A stretch of 64,000 bases of DNA from Paenibacillus sp. FSL R5-0517 (lineage in GTDB: Bacteria > Bacillota > Bacilli > Paenibacillales > Paenibacillaceae), in the NCBI RefSeq assembly GCF_037974355.1, contig NZ_CP150235.1:2542001-2606000 (forward strand), given 5' to 3'. The position numbers and the translations under genes were made by a program. The notes under the pieces were generated by a model. That model was given only the letters and a program-made list of their open reading frames with translations. It did not search any database and was not told the DNA's origin. The stretch's first letter is position 1; each line of letters begins with the position of its first letter. Below are positions 17,429-25,236 of this stretch, piece by piece.

Positions 17429-17986
17429 ATGAAAGCACTGATTGTGATTGATTTTACGAATGATTTTGTGACAGGTTCTTTACCTGTAGGTCAGCCGGCG
17501 GTAGAGATCGAAGAGACGATTGCAGCTGTAACCGAGGCTTATTGTAATAACAAACATGAGGTAATCATGGCCGTGGACCTGCACGAAGAAAATGATCCGT
17601 ATCACCCGGAGACGGTACTTTTCCCACCTCACAACATCAGAGATACAGAGGGGAGACAGTTATATGGACGTCTTGCCCAAGTGATGGAAGTACGGAAAAA
17701 CGATATTCGGTGGATGGATAAGACGAGATATAGTGCATTCTGTGGAACCGATCTGGAACTCAGACTGCGTGCACGTGGAATTACGGATATTGCACTTATA
17801 GGGGTATGCACGGATATCTGCATATTGCATACCGCAGTGGACGCTTACAATAAAGGATTTCATATTACGGTATATGAAGATGCTGTTGCCAGCTTTAATC
17901 CGGCAGGACATGAATGGGCGCTAGGACATTTTCGTTCCAGCCTGGGTGCTTCGGTGGTTAAGGCGAGTGAGACAGTCCTTGCGTAA
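17429..17986 (+). CDS. pncA: Nicotinamidase (isochorismatase family)
   Basis: 185 residues. Hydrolyses nicotinamide to nicotinic acid and ammonia in NAD salvage. The catalytic triad is visible: Asp in VIDFTNDF near residue 8, Lys in MDKTRYSAF and Cys in GVCTDICI. The VDLHEENDPYHPE stretch supplies the metal-binding residues. The ATG at 17429 is 8 bases after aagggag; an in-frame GTG at 17420 is within the SD. It stands between the NUDIX/NrtR-like gene and pncB, the enzyme that uses its product. Confidence 0.9.
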   Translation: MKALIVIDFTNDFVTGSLPVGQPAVEIEETIAAVTEAYCNNKHEVIMAVDLHEENDPYHPETVLFPPHNIRDTEGRQLYGRLAQVMEVRKNDIRWMDKTRYSAFCGTDLELRLRARGITDIALIGVCTDICILHTAVDAYNKGFHITVYEDAVASFNPAGHEWALGHFRSSLGASVVKASETVLA

Positions 17987-18178
17987 TTTAATCGATAATT
18001 CTGTTTGGTTCTGCCTGTTAAGAACCGGATGAATGTGGTGAATGGTGTATAGAGTTTTACGGGAGACTTGTTTGTTTAATGCGGATGAACAGAATCATGA
18101 AGAATGAGTCTCCATATGTTAACCCGTGTCCTCAATTGAAATCTGGGGCACGAGCGGAAGTCAGAGAGGATGAGACAA

Positions 18179-19633
18179 ATGCAGACAACTAGCCTGGCTT
18201 TACATACGGATAAATATCAGATCAATATGATGTACGCCCATTGGGTGAATGGTACTCACAAGCGGAAGGCGGTATTTGAAGCCTATTTCCGTAAGCTTCC
18301 TTTTGGCAACGGATATGCGGTATTTGCCGGATTGGAACGGATTGTGAACTACATCAGCCAGCTTCGGTTTACAATGGACGACATCAAATTTTTATCCAAA
18401 CAAGAGGAAAATTACGATCCGGTCTTTCTGGAAGAGTTGCTCCAGTTTTCATTTCAGGGCACGATTCATTCCATGAAGGAGGGAGCAATTGTTTTCCCTG
18501 ACGAACCGCTCATTCGGGTAGAAGGCTCCATTATGGAGACACAATTGGTGGAGACGGCAATACTTAACTTCATGAATTATCAGACGTTGATTGCAACCAA
18601 GGCTTCGCGGATCAAACAGGTAGCCCAACAGGATACGTTGCTCGAATTCGGTACACGGCGTGCACAGGAAGCGGATGCGGCCATCTGGGGCGCACGTGCT
18701 TCGTATGTAGCAGGCTTCCATGCAACCTCCAACATGCTGGCCGGAGAGCGCTTCGGAATCCCAACAGCAGGTACACACGCCCATTCCTGGGTACAGAGCT
18801 TTATGAGTGAACAGGAGGCGTTTGACGTGTATGCCAAGGTCTTGCCTGATCAGGTTACGTTATTGGTTGATACCTTTGACACATTGAACAGTGGAGTACC
18901 TCACGCCATCAAGACAGCCAAGAAGCTAGAGAGCCAAGGCAAAAAGATGAATGCGATTCGTCTGGACAGCGGTGACCTTGCGTACTTATCCATTCAGGCA
19001 CGTCAGATGCTGGATGAGGCTGGCCTGGATTATGTGAAAATTGTAGCATCCAATGATTTGGATGAAAACACGATTTTCAACCTGAAGGCACAAGGAGCAC
19101 GGATTGATACATGGGGTGTCGGGACACAGTTGATTACCGCTTCTGACCAGCCATCTTTGGGTGGAGTGTACAAATTGGTAGAACGTGAAGTGGACGGTGC
19201 CATGTTGCCTACGATCAAAATTTCTGCCAATCCTGAAAAGGTGTCCACTCCAGGTAAAAAGGAAGTGTTCCGGATCATTGATCCGAAACATGGCAAAGCG
19301 ATTGCGGATTATATCTGCTATCCAGATGAAGAGCAGCCGCTCCAAGGCGGACCGCTCAAGCTGTTCAACCCGCTACACCCTTACCTGAAAAAAACCGTTA
19401 CCCGCTACGAAGCGGTCAATATGCTGGAGCCGATCTTTGTGAACGGACGCAAAGTGTATGAGCTGCCTAATCTGGATGAGATTCGGGCGTATCACCGGGA
19501 ACAGATGAATCTGTTCTGGCCTGAATACCAACGGAAGCTCAACCCGGAGATCTACCGTGTAAACATTAGCCCTGCGGCATGGAATATGAAGCAGAAGCTT
19601 ATTGCGGAACATGTGAAATCCACAGAGGAATGA
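18179..19633 (+). CDS. pncB: Nicotinate phosphoribosyltransferase
   Basis: 484 residues. Converts nicotinic acid and PRPP to nicotinate mononucleotide with ATP, the second step of the salvage route started by the upstream nicotinamidase. Family landmarks include TDKYQINMMYAHW at the N-terminus, EFGTRRAQEADAA near 160, and the phosphate-binding LDSGDLAYLS near 265. I chose the ATG at 18179 since the one at 18170 abuts the gagagg SD. A strong terminator follows. The 185-bp gap upstream holds small hairpins (for example ggttct/agaacc at 18007-18026). Confidence 0.93.
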   Translation: MQTTSLALHTDKYQINMMYAHWVNGTHKRKAVFEAYFRKLPFGNGYAVFAGLERIVNYISQLRFTMDDIKFLSKQEENYDPVFLEELLQFSFQGTIHSMKEGAIVFPDEPLIRVEGSIMETQLVETAILNFMNYQTLIATKASRIKQVAQQDTLLEFGTRRAQEADAAIWGARASYVAGFHATSNMLAGERFGIPTAGTHAHSWVQSFMSEQEAFDVYAKVLPDQVTLLVDTFDTLNSGVPHAIKTAKKLESQGKKMNAIRLDSGDLAYLSIQARQMLDEAGLDYVKIVASNDLDENTIFNLKAQGARIDTWGVGTQLITASDQPSLGGVYKLVEREVDGAMLPTIKISANPEKVSTPGKKEVFRIIDPKHGKAIADYICYPDEEQPLQGGPLKLFNPLHPYLKKTVTRYEAVNMLEPIFVNGRKVYELPNLDEIRAYHREQMNLFWPEYQRKLNPEIYRVNISPAAWNMKQKLIAEHVKSTEE

Positions 19634-19651
19634 TCTAAACTTAAGAATGAC

Positions 19652-19694
19652 AAAAAGGCATAACCAGGTAAGAATACTGGCTTATGCCTTTTTG
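19652..19694 (+). terminator. Rho-independent terminator after pncB
   Basis: Stem aaaaaggcataa/ttatgccttttt (19652-19663 with 19682-19693) continued by ccag/ctgg. Confidence 0.9.
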
Positions 19695-20019
19695 ATGATC
19701 ATGGAATGTATACGTGTTTAGCGAAGGTTGAACGATTCGACGCTTACAAGCAAAATTTCAGCTAAACGCGGTCTGTCTTCAGAAAGTATGTCGATAGACG
19801 TTTTTTATATGATCCGATTAACTCGGACCCGTATGTAAGAAATCTCATGGACAGACTGCCAAGGTAGCAGGCTATACTGGAAATGGTCATGCGCAATTCA
19901 AAAAGTTATTCTGGAGAACGCAGTAATTATTTCTCGGGAAAGCGCAGGAGACGCCAAATTCTGCATCTATTGATTCAATCCCGCAGCTGTAGGGGATGAA
20001 AGTAAGAGGAGGTGCAGAC
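19695..20019 (+). other. 325-bp intergenic region, no gene seen
   Basis: All frames are short and have no SD. There are weak inverted repeats (gtct...agac around 19783-19799, then tttttt) but nothing I would name. The SD of the next gene lies at the right end (gaggagg, 20006-20012). Confidence 0.4.
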
Positions 20020-20673
20020 ATGAGATGGATATTAGGACTGGTCTGGATCGCTTTTATTGCCTATGCATTGATGCTGGCACCGGGGCAGTCACCTGGAAGT
20101 GATCCAATATTCAAAGAACTGATCACCATGCAAAGCAAAGAGCCTTGGTTGCTTACTGTGTTTTCGTGGTTAGGTATTTTCCCGGCAGTTTATGCCTGTA
20201 TGCTGTTAAGAACATCGGTGAAAGAACGAAGTGGCCGTGTACCGGCTTGGCCTTTTGTTCTGCTTTCTTTTGGACTAGGTGCTTTTGCCCTGCTTCCCTA
20301 CTATGTGTGGTCATCATCCGCAAATAGAGCTTCGGGTTATACAAGCTTGCATTTTGGTCGTCAGCGGGAGTCGGGTATTGGAAGAGTGGCAGCTCACAAG
20401 TTGACGCATGTAGTCCTTCTGCTATTGACGCTGGGGACCGCATTCTACGCCGTGACGCAAGGTCATCCGGATGTATATGTGGAGGCGTTCAAGCAATCAT
20501 CCTTTGTACATATTATGACGATTGATTTTGTACTGTTGACCTTGCTTTCCGTGATTGCAATATACAGGGACGCCAAAGGCAGTCGACGTTCACCAGCTTG
20601 GGCCGCGGCGGGCATTATCCCTATCGTGGGTCCGCTAATCTATCTGTTGACGCTCAGGAGAGATAGAGCTTGA
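20020..20673 (+). CDS. Multi-spanning membrane protein, unknown function
   Basis: 217 residues with about five to six hydrophobic helices (roughly 3-20, 43-60, 75-95, 125-143, 160-180, 188-205). The loop APGQSPGSDPIFKELI follows the first helix. The start ATG has a strong gaggagg SD. I do not recognise a characterised family; proteins of similar layout with a PGSDP-like loop occur in cyanobacteria and plastids, but I cannot confirm homology. It is followed directly by the quinone-oxidoreductase-like gene without a terminator. Confidence 0.75.
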   Translation: MRWILGLVWIAFIAYALMLAPGQSPGSDPIFKELITMQSKEPWLLTVFSWLGIFPAVYACMLLRTSVKERSGRVPAWPFVLLSFGLGAFALLPYYVWSSSANRASGYTSLHFGRQRESGIGRVAAHKLTHVVLLLLTLGTAFYAVTQGHPDVYVEAFKQSSFVHIMTIDFVLLTLLSVIAIYRDAKGSRRSPAWAAAGIIPIVGPLIYLLTLRRDRA

Positions 20674-20753
20674 TGATTACGTTAAGACTGAATGCGAACA
20701 ATTCATGTGCTTAATGGAAAAATATATAAAATCCGAAAAAGGAGTGGCTATCG

Positions 20754-21773
20754 ATGAAAAACCATTTTAACGCATATGTTGTTCGTAAAGAAGAGCAGGG
20801 CGGAGTGAAAGCGGGTATAGAGCAACTGAAGAAGGAAGATCTTCCGAATGGAGATGTAACGGTACAGGTGCAATATTCCAGTGTCAATTATAAAGACGGA
20901 CTTGCGACTCTTGAGAAGGGTGGCGTCGTTCGTGAATACCCGATGGTACCGGGAATCGATCTGGCCGGAACGGTAGAAGAGTCCGTGAGTGGACGTTTTG
21001 CACCAGGAGATCGGGTAATCAGTACAGGATTCGAACCTGGCGTATCTCATTACGGAGGGTACAGCGAGTATGCTCGTCTGCGCAGTGAATGGCTGGTGCC
21101 TCTTCCACCGGGTCTCAGTGAGAAAGAAGCCATGGCGATTGGAACCGCAGGATTTACGGCTGCACTTTCGGTAGATGCGCTGTTACAGGCTGGAGTAACC
21201 CCGGCGATGGGCAAGATTCTGGTTACGGGTGCAACGGGGGGCGTTGGAAGTATGGCCGTGGCGATTCTGGCGAAACTTGGCTTCCAAGTAACAGCCAGCA
21301 CAGGCAAGAAGGATCAGGAGGAGTCATTGCTCCGGAACTTGGGAGCTTCGGAGGTTATTACTCGTGAAGAAGCTGATGCTCCAGCTAAAGGAGCCATGGG
21401 GAAACAGCTATGGGCGGGAGTTGTTGATCCAACAGGAGGACCTGCACTCGCGGAGCGATTAAAACAGATTCAATACGGAGGAGCGGCAGCGGTCTCCGGG
21501 TTAACGGGAGGCACAGCTTTTGAATCCACGGTACTTCCGTTTATATTGCGTGGTATCCAGCTTATTGGTATAGACTCTGTATATTGTCCGATGGAACGTC
21601 GGGAACGGCTGTGGGAACTGCTCGGCGGAGAATGGAAACCGGAGCGTGCGCTGGAACTGGGAATCCGCGAAATTTCTCTAGACCAGTTGCCGCATACACT
21701 TGAGACGATACTCCAAGGTGGTGCAGTAGGTCGGACTGTGGTCAATACAATATCAGATATGCCATCCGCATAA
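20754..21773 (+). CDS. MDR-family oxidoreductase, AcuI/YhdH/YhfP type
   Basis: 339 residues, zinc-free medium-chain dehydrogenase/reductase. It has the GroES-like N-terminal domain (SSVNYKDGLAT, VPGIDLAGTV, GDRV) and a Rossmann domain with VTGATGGVGSMAVAIL near 150. Members of this group, such as YhdH, reduce acrylyl-CoA with NADPH and are named AcuI. A cytoplasmic enzyme; the physiological substrate cannot be read from sequence. SD aaaggag precedes the ATG. Confidence 0.88.
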   Translation: MKNHFNAYVVRKEEQGGVKAGIEQLKKEDLPNGDVTVQVQYSSVNYKDGLATLEKGGVVREYPMVPGIDLAGTVEESVSGRFAPGDRVISTGFEPGVSHYGGYSEYARLRSEWLVPLPPGLSEKEAMAIGTAGFTAALSVDALLQAGVTPAMGKILVTGATGGVGSMAVAILAKLGFQVTASTGKKDQEESLLRNLGASEVITREEADAPAKGAMGKQLWAGVVDPTGGPALAERLKQIQYGGAAAVSGLTGGTAFESTVLPFILRGIQLIGIDSVYCPMERRERLWELLGGEWKPERALELGIREISLDQLPHTLETILQGGAVGRTVVNTISDMPSA

Positions 21774-21847
21774 GTTTCCAAGTCCTAAGACATGCTAATT
21801 CTACCTGATTGGGTCACAGTACATGTGGCTGGAAAGGAAGGATTGGC

Positions 21848-22402
21848 ATGTGTTTTGATAGAAAAAAACGAAGTCTGGTTCGAAGAACAATGAAGTCGAT
21901 ACTTATAAGTGGAGTGTTGATCACAAGTGTCTGGACCCTGGTGGCATGTTCGGCATCAACCATTGAGCAGGAGCGGAAGGTCTACACCCGTGAAGCGACA
22001 GATGAAGGGAATGTGCGGGCACAGAGTCAAGGACACGGATTAAACGGTGAATTGGTAAGTGAGATCAGTAAGAGTTTTGAAGCAAAAAGCATTCAGCTGA
22101 TGAATAATATGTTTGAAGATGATGGCCATGGTGGGATCTCTTATATGTATTTGCTGAATGGAAGTAGTAGACATATCGTGAAAGTCCACATTTTCAGTGA
22201 TGCAGCAACCCGTGCTGCCGGCATGAAACAAATGTATAGTGAGAATCGTGATGAGGCTGTCTTGGAGAATGCGCTTGGCCGGACAACGATTCGCAGCAAA
22301 GGATACGTCTCACTCGTGTATACAGCTTCGGGTGGGGAAAAGGACAAGTATGAACAGGATGTTATGCAGGTGTTCCAACATGTGCTGGGGCAACTAAGGT
22401 AA
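21848..22402 (+). CDS. Putative lipoprotein, unknown function
   Basis: 184 residues from ATG 21848 (SD aaggaagg). A basic N-terminus and a hydrophobic stretch ending in the lipobox LVAC (Cys at about residue 33) predict lipidation and surface anchoring. ATG 21890 would give a shorter classical signal. The mature part is hydrophilic with no motif I know; its alternating structure and size recall small sensor or inhibitor domains. Convergent with moaB, separated by a shared terminator. Confidence 0.7.
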   Translation: MCFDRKKRSLVRRTMKSILISGVLITSVWTLVACSASTIEQERKVYTREATDEGNVRAQSQGHGLNGELVSEISKSFEAKSIQLMNNMFEDDGHGGISYMYLLNGSSRHIVKVHIFSDAATRAAGMKQMYSENRDEAVLENALGRTTIRSKGYVSLVYTASGGEKDKYEQDVMQVFQHVLGQLR

Positions 22403-22451
22403 GTAGAGCGAGACAACTCATACTATACCGTACAGCTGAAAATAAACCCGA

Positions 22452-22479
22452 AAACCCGTCTGATCTTTCAGACGGGTTT
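22452..22479. terminator. Bidirectional terminator between the lipoprotein gene and moaB
   Basis: A perfect 12-bp stem (22452-22463 with 22468-22479) sits between the convergent genes; its right arm overlaps the moaB stop codon (22468-22470). Confidence 0.75.
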
Positions 22480-22986
22480 ATATATTTCACGCATGACATG
22501 CCGTAGTTCAGGCAAAATGAGTTTTTCCATGGCCAATTTGACGGCACCTCTGGAACCTGGCATGGAGAATACCGCAGTGCGTCCAATCGTACCAGCAACG
22601 GCTCTGCTTAGGATGGCAGCTGAACCGATATCTTCGGTGTAACTGAGAAATCGGAAGATCTCACCGAAACCTGGAAGTTCCTTGTCGAGCAATGAGGATA
22701 CCGCTTCGTATGTCGTATCTCGGGGAGCAATTCCTGTTCCGCCGCTAAGCAGCACGGCTTCAATATCATCACGAACAGCTGCATCCTGCAGGATGCTTCG
22801 AATGTTCTCCGTTTCGTCTGGTGTAATGATGTATTCAACAATCTGATACCCTGCTTCATTCAGAAGCTGATGCATGAGCTGGCCACTGGTGTCCGTGTCT
22901 TTGGTGCGCGTGTCTGACACTGTAACAATCATGCACGATACCGTGGTCGGAGCTTCCTGGCGATGTTGTTCCACTGAACTAGTCAT
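22468..22986 (-). CDS. moaB: Molybdenum cofactor biosynthesis protein B
   Basis: 172 residues. MoaB/MogA-fold protein that adenylates molybdopterin before molybdenum insertion. The motifs VSDTR, LLSGGTGIAPRDTT and FSMPGSRGAVKLAMEKLI match the family. I start at the ATG whose complement is at 22984-22986, because gaaggagga is just upstream; the in-frame codons beyond it (to 23070) have no SD. No other moa, moe or mob gene lies nearby. Confidence 0.92.
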   Translation of the reverse strand: MTSSVEQHRQEAPTTVSCMIVTVSDTRTKDTDTSGQLMHQLLNEAGYQIVEYIITPDETENIRSILQDAAVRDDIEAVLLSGGTGIAPRDTTYEAVSSLLDKELPGFGEIFRFLSYTEDIGSAAILSRAVAGTIGRTAVFSMPGSRGAVKLAMEKLILPELRHVMREIYKPV

Positions 22987-23157
22987 GAAACTTCCTCCTT
23001 CAATCAACATGTCCTCATAGCATAGACCATCCGTTAGCATCAGGCAATGTACTGGGGAAGAATTGAACATGATTGCATAACGAATGCGGGATGGTGTACA
23101 CTCGCTAGATACAGATAGATCAGGTTACAAGAAGGACAATCAGAGAGGTGTATACGC

Positions 23158-24288
23158 ATGAATGAAACAATTTTAAAAGAACAATCCATACCTGTATATA
23201 TACTGTCAGGTTTTTTGGGAAGTGGCAAAACAACACTGCTTGTTCAGTTGATTGAACATTGGCAACAGCAGGGTTTGCGTCCCGCAGTGGTTATGAATGA
23301 GTTAGGCGAAGTCAATCTGGATGGTCAGATTGTGGATTCCACCGTTCCCATGACAGAGATGTTAGGTGGATGCATCTGTTGTACCGTTCGTGGTGACTTG
23401 GGATTGCAACTTGCTGATCTCGTTCAGGAGGAATCACCTGATGTGATCGTTATTGAAGCAACCGGTGCGGCGAATCCAATGGAGATTCTGGATGCGGTAA
23501 CGGAGACCTCACTCTACATGCGACTGGAACTGAAAAGTCTCATCACGGTTGTGGATGCAGCACATCTATCTGGTCTGTATCAGGAGCAGAAGGGGCAGAC
23601 CTTCAAACTAATGCAGGAGCAGATTCGTTGTGCGTCTGTGCTTCTCTTAAACAAAACGGATCGGGTGAGTGCACAGGAACTGCAAGATCTGGAACAGCTT
23701 TTGGCAAAATGGAATAGTTTTGCACCTGTAATCCCCACAGTTAAATGTGAGGTGGAAATGGATCTGTTGCTTCGCAGCGGGTCAGACGTGCACGTGCGTG
23801 ATTCAGCTTCTGAAGCAGGGAAGCATGCTCAACAAGAGCGTCATGTACATACGGAAACCTGTGGTACACATGGCTGTAGTCATGGACATGAACCTGAGCA
23901 TACACATCATCAAGTCGAAAGCAATGTTACCAATACTGACCTATCCCATAGCCATGGCGTGGCCCATGACCAAGCTCACGAGCATTCCGCTCCTCATGCC
24001 TCACACGAACATGTCATGGTTTATACGCACTATTTCAGTCATCCGGTGAACAGCGAGGCGTTTGAACGATTTGTATCCGCACTGCCACGGGATGTGTATC
24101 GAGCAAAAGGTATTTTATCATTTAGTGACACGGCGAGCCGCTTTTGGTTCCAGTATGCCTACCGTGAATCGGACTACATGAAGATCACACCTCAGGGAAA
24201 TGTCCCTAATGTTGCTGTGTTTATAGGTGAACATTTTGACCAAACTGTCATTCGTGACCAATTACTGGAATTGGAAGCGATAAAGTAA
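23158..24288 (+). CDS. CobW/COG0523 GTPase, putative metallochaperone
   Basis: 376 residues. A G3E-family GTPase: Walker A SGFLGSGKTTLL at about 16-27, the metal-binding GGCICC at about 72-77, then the G3/G4 elements (LLNKTD). A His-rich linker at about 218-290 (many HxH, plus CGTHGCSHGH) and a C-terminal CobW_C domain follow. Such proteins deliver or buffer zinc or other metals. I see no clear Zur box upstream. The next gene codes for an 18-Cys copper-binding-type protein, so the pair may serve metal handling. Confidence 0.9.
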   Translation: MNETILKEQSIPVYILSGFLGSGKTTLLVQLIEHWQQQGLRPAVVMNELGEVNLDGQIVDSTVPMTEMLGGCICCTVRGDLGLQLADLVQEESPDVIVIEATGAANPMEILDAVTETSLYMRLELKSLITVVDAAHLSGLYQEQKGQTFKLMQEQIRCASVLLLNKTDRVSAQELQDLEQLLAKWNSFAPVIPTVKCEVEMDLLLRSGSDVHVRDSASEAGKHAQQERHVHTETCGTHGCSHGHEPEHTHHQVESNVTNTDLSHSHGVAHDQAHEHSAPHASHEHVMVYTHYFSHPVNSEAFERFVSALPRDVYRAKGILSFSDTASRFWFQYAYRESDYMKITPQGNVPNVAVFIGEHFDQTVIRDQLLELEAIK

Positions 24289-24361
24289 GTTGGATGATTC
24301 AATATTCCTCCCAACTGGGTATTAAGAAGCATAGCAAACTTTGCCTGGGAGGTAACTTTAA

Positions 24362-24697
24362 ATGACACAACAACAATATCAACAATGTATCGATGCTTGC
24401 CTGGAGTGCATGAATGCTTGCAACGTATGTTACATATCGAGTCTGAAAGAATATGATCTGGCGATGCTGCGTGATTGTATCCGTTTGAATCGGGAATGTG
24501 CGGAGATCTGCAGTTTTGCTGCACAAGCGATGACACGTGGAAGTGATTTCATTGCTGAAATATGCGAATTGTGTGTGAAAGCTTGTGAAGCTTGCGCCGC
24601 AGAGTGTGGCAAACACAACCACGATCACTGCCAAGCATGTGCAGAGGCTTGCCGCAGATGTGCAGAAGCTTGCCGGTTGATGGCAGCAGTAGCATAA
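24362..24697 (+). CDS. Cys-rich four-helix-bundle copper-binding protein (Csp-like, YhjQ type)
   Basis: 111 residues with 18 cysteines, most in CxxxC or CxxC spacing along predicted helices (CIDACLECMNACNVC, then CELCVKACEACAAEC). This is the pattern of Csp-type copper-storage proteins, which bind many Cu(I) ions inside a four-helix bundle. No signal peptide, so it is the cytosolic (Csp3-like) kind. SD gggagg before the ATG. It follows the CobW-type gene by 73 bp and is closed by a long terminator. Confidence 0.88.
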   Translation: MTQQQYQQCIDACLECMNACNVCYISSLKEYDLAMLRDCIRLNRECAEICSFAAQAMTRGSDFIAEICELCVKACEACAAECGKHNHDHCQACAEACRRCAEACRLMAAVA

Positions 24698-24744
24698 TTA
24701 CTATTTCACTGGAACATATAATAAAAACCGATAATGACCTTGGT

Positions 24745-24822
24745 CCCCTAAGGGAAGGTAGTGAAACACAGGCATCTGAGACGATGTGCCTATGTGTATT
24801 GCCTTTCTGTAGGGGATTTTTA
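24745..24822 (+). terminator. Long-stem terminator after the copper-binding protein gene
   Basis: Arms starting cccctaagggaagg (24745) and ending ctgtagggg (24815) pair over roughly 25-28 bp with a few mismatches, then attttt. Confidence 0.75.
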
Positions 24823-24829
24823 ATGCAGG

Positions 24830-24858
24830 TTGCCAAGTCTAAACGTGGTATGTATAAT
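24830..24858 (+). promoter_or_regulatory. argS T-box promoter
   Basis: TTGCCA (24830-24835), a 17-base spacer and a perfect TATAAT (24853-24858). It places the transcript start near 24865. Confidence 0.8.
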
Positions 24859-24864
24859 GATGGG

Positions 24865-25192
24865 AATGAATTGAAACGAAGAATATCAATGATCGGGAGA
24901 GTAGCCAGATCCATACATGACAGCGAGCCGGGAGAGGTGGGAGCCGGTATGACATGACCTGTGTGAACCGCACCCGTGAGATGGTTATCCGAAAAGATGT
25001 ACGTATCCCGATTGGGGATAGGCCAGATCTGTCTGAGGGTAACTCGGCTTGCGACCGTTATACGCATCGAGCGGAATTGGTTCTGCGGGTATGCATGTTG
25101 ATGCATATGAAGAGCAACCTGTTCACTTAGAGTGGTACCGCGGGAACTGTTAAGTCAGCTCTCGTCTCTTATGTAGAGACGGGAGCTTTTTT
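24865..25192 (+). promoter_or_regulatory. T-box leader of argS, predicted arginine (CGC) specifier
   Basis: The T-box core agagtggtaccgcggg lies at 25129-25144. Stem I features are visible: gagagtag and the distal part agcgagccgggagaggtggg at about 24924-24943. The terminator (25157-25169 with 25175-25187, then tttttt) can compete with the antiterminator containing the T-box core. In the specifier region the triplet CGC (24969-24971), followed by A, would be an arginine codon and fits the downstream argS. Uncharged tRNA-Arg is expected to allow read-through. Confidence 0.9.
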
Positions 25193-25236
25193 GTGTTTAT
25201 TTTCAGCCACTGATGAATGGATAAGGAGTGTTTGAC

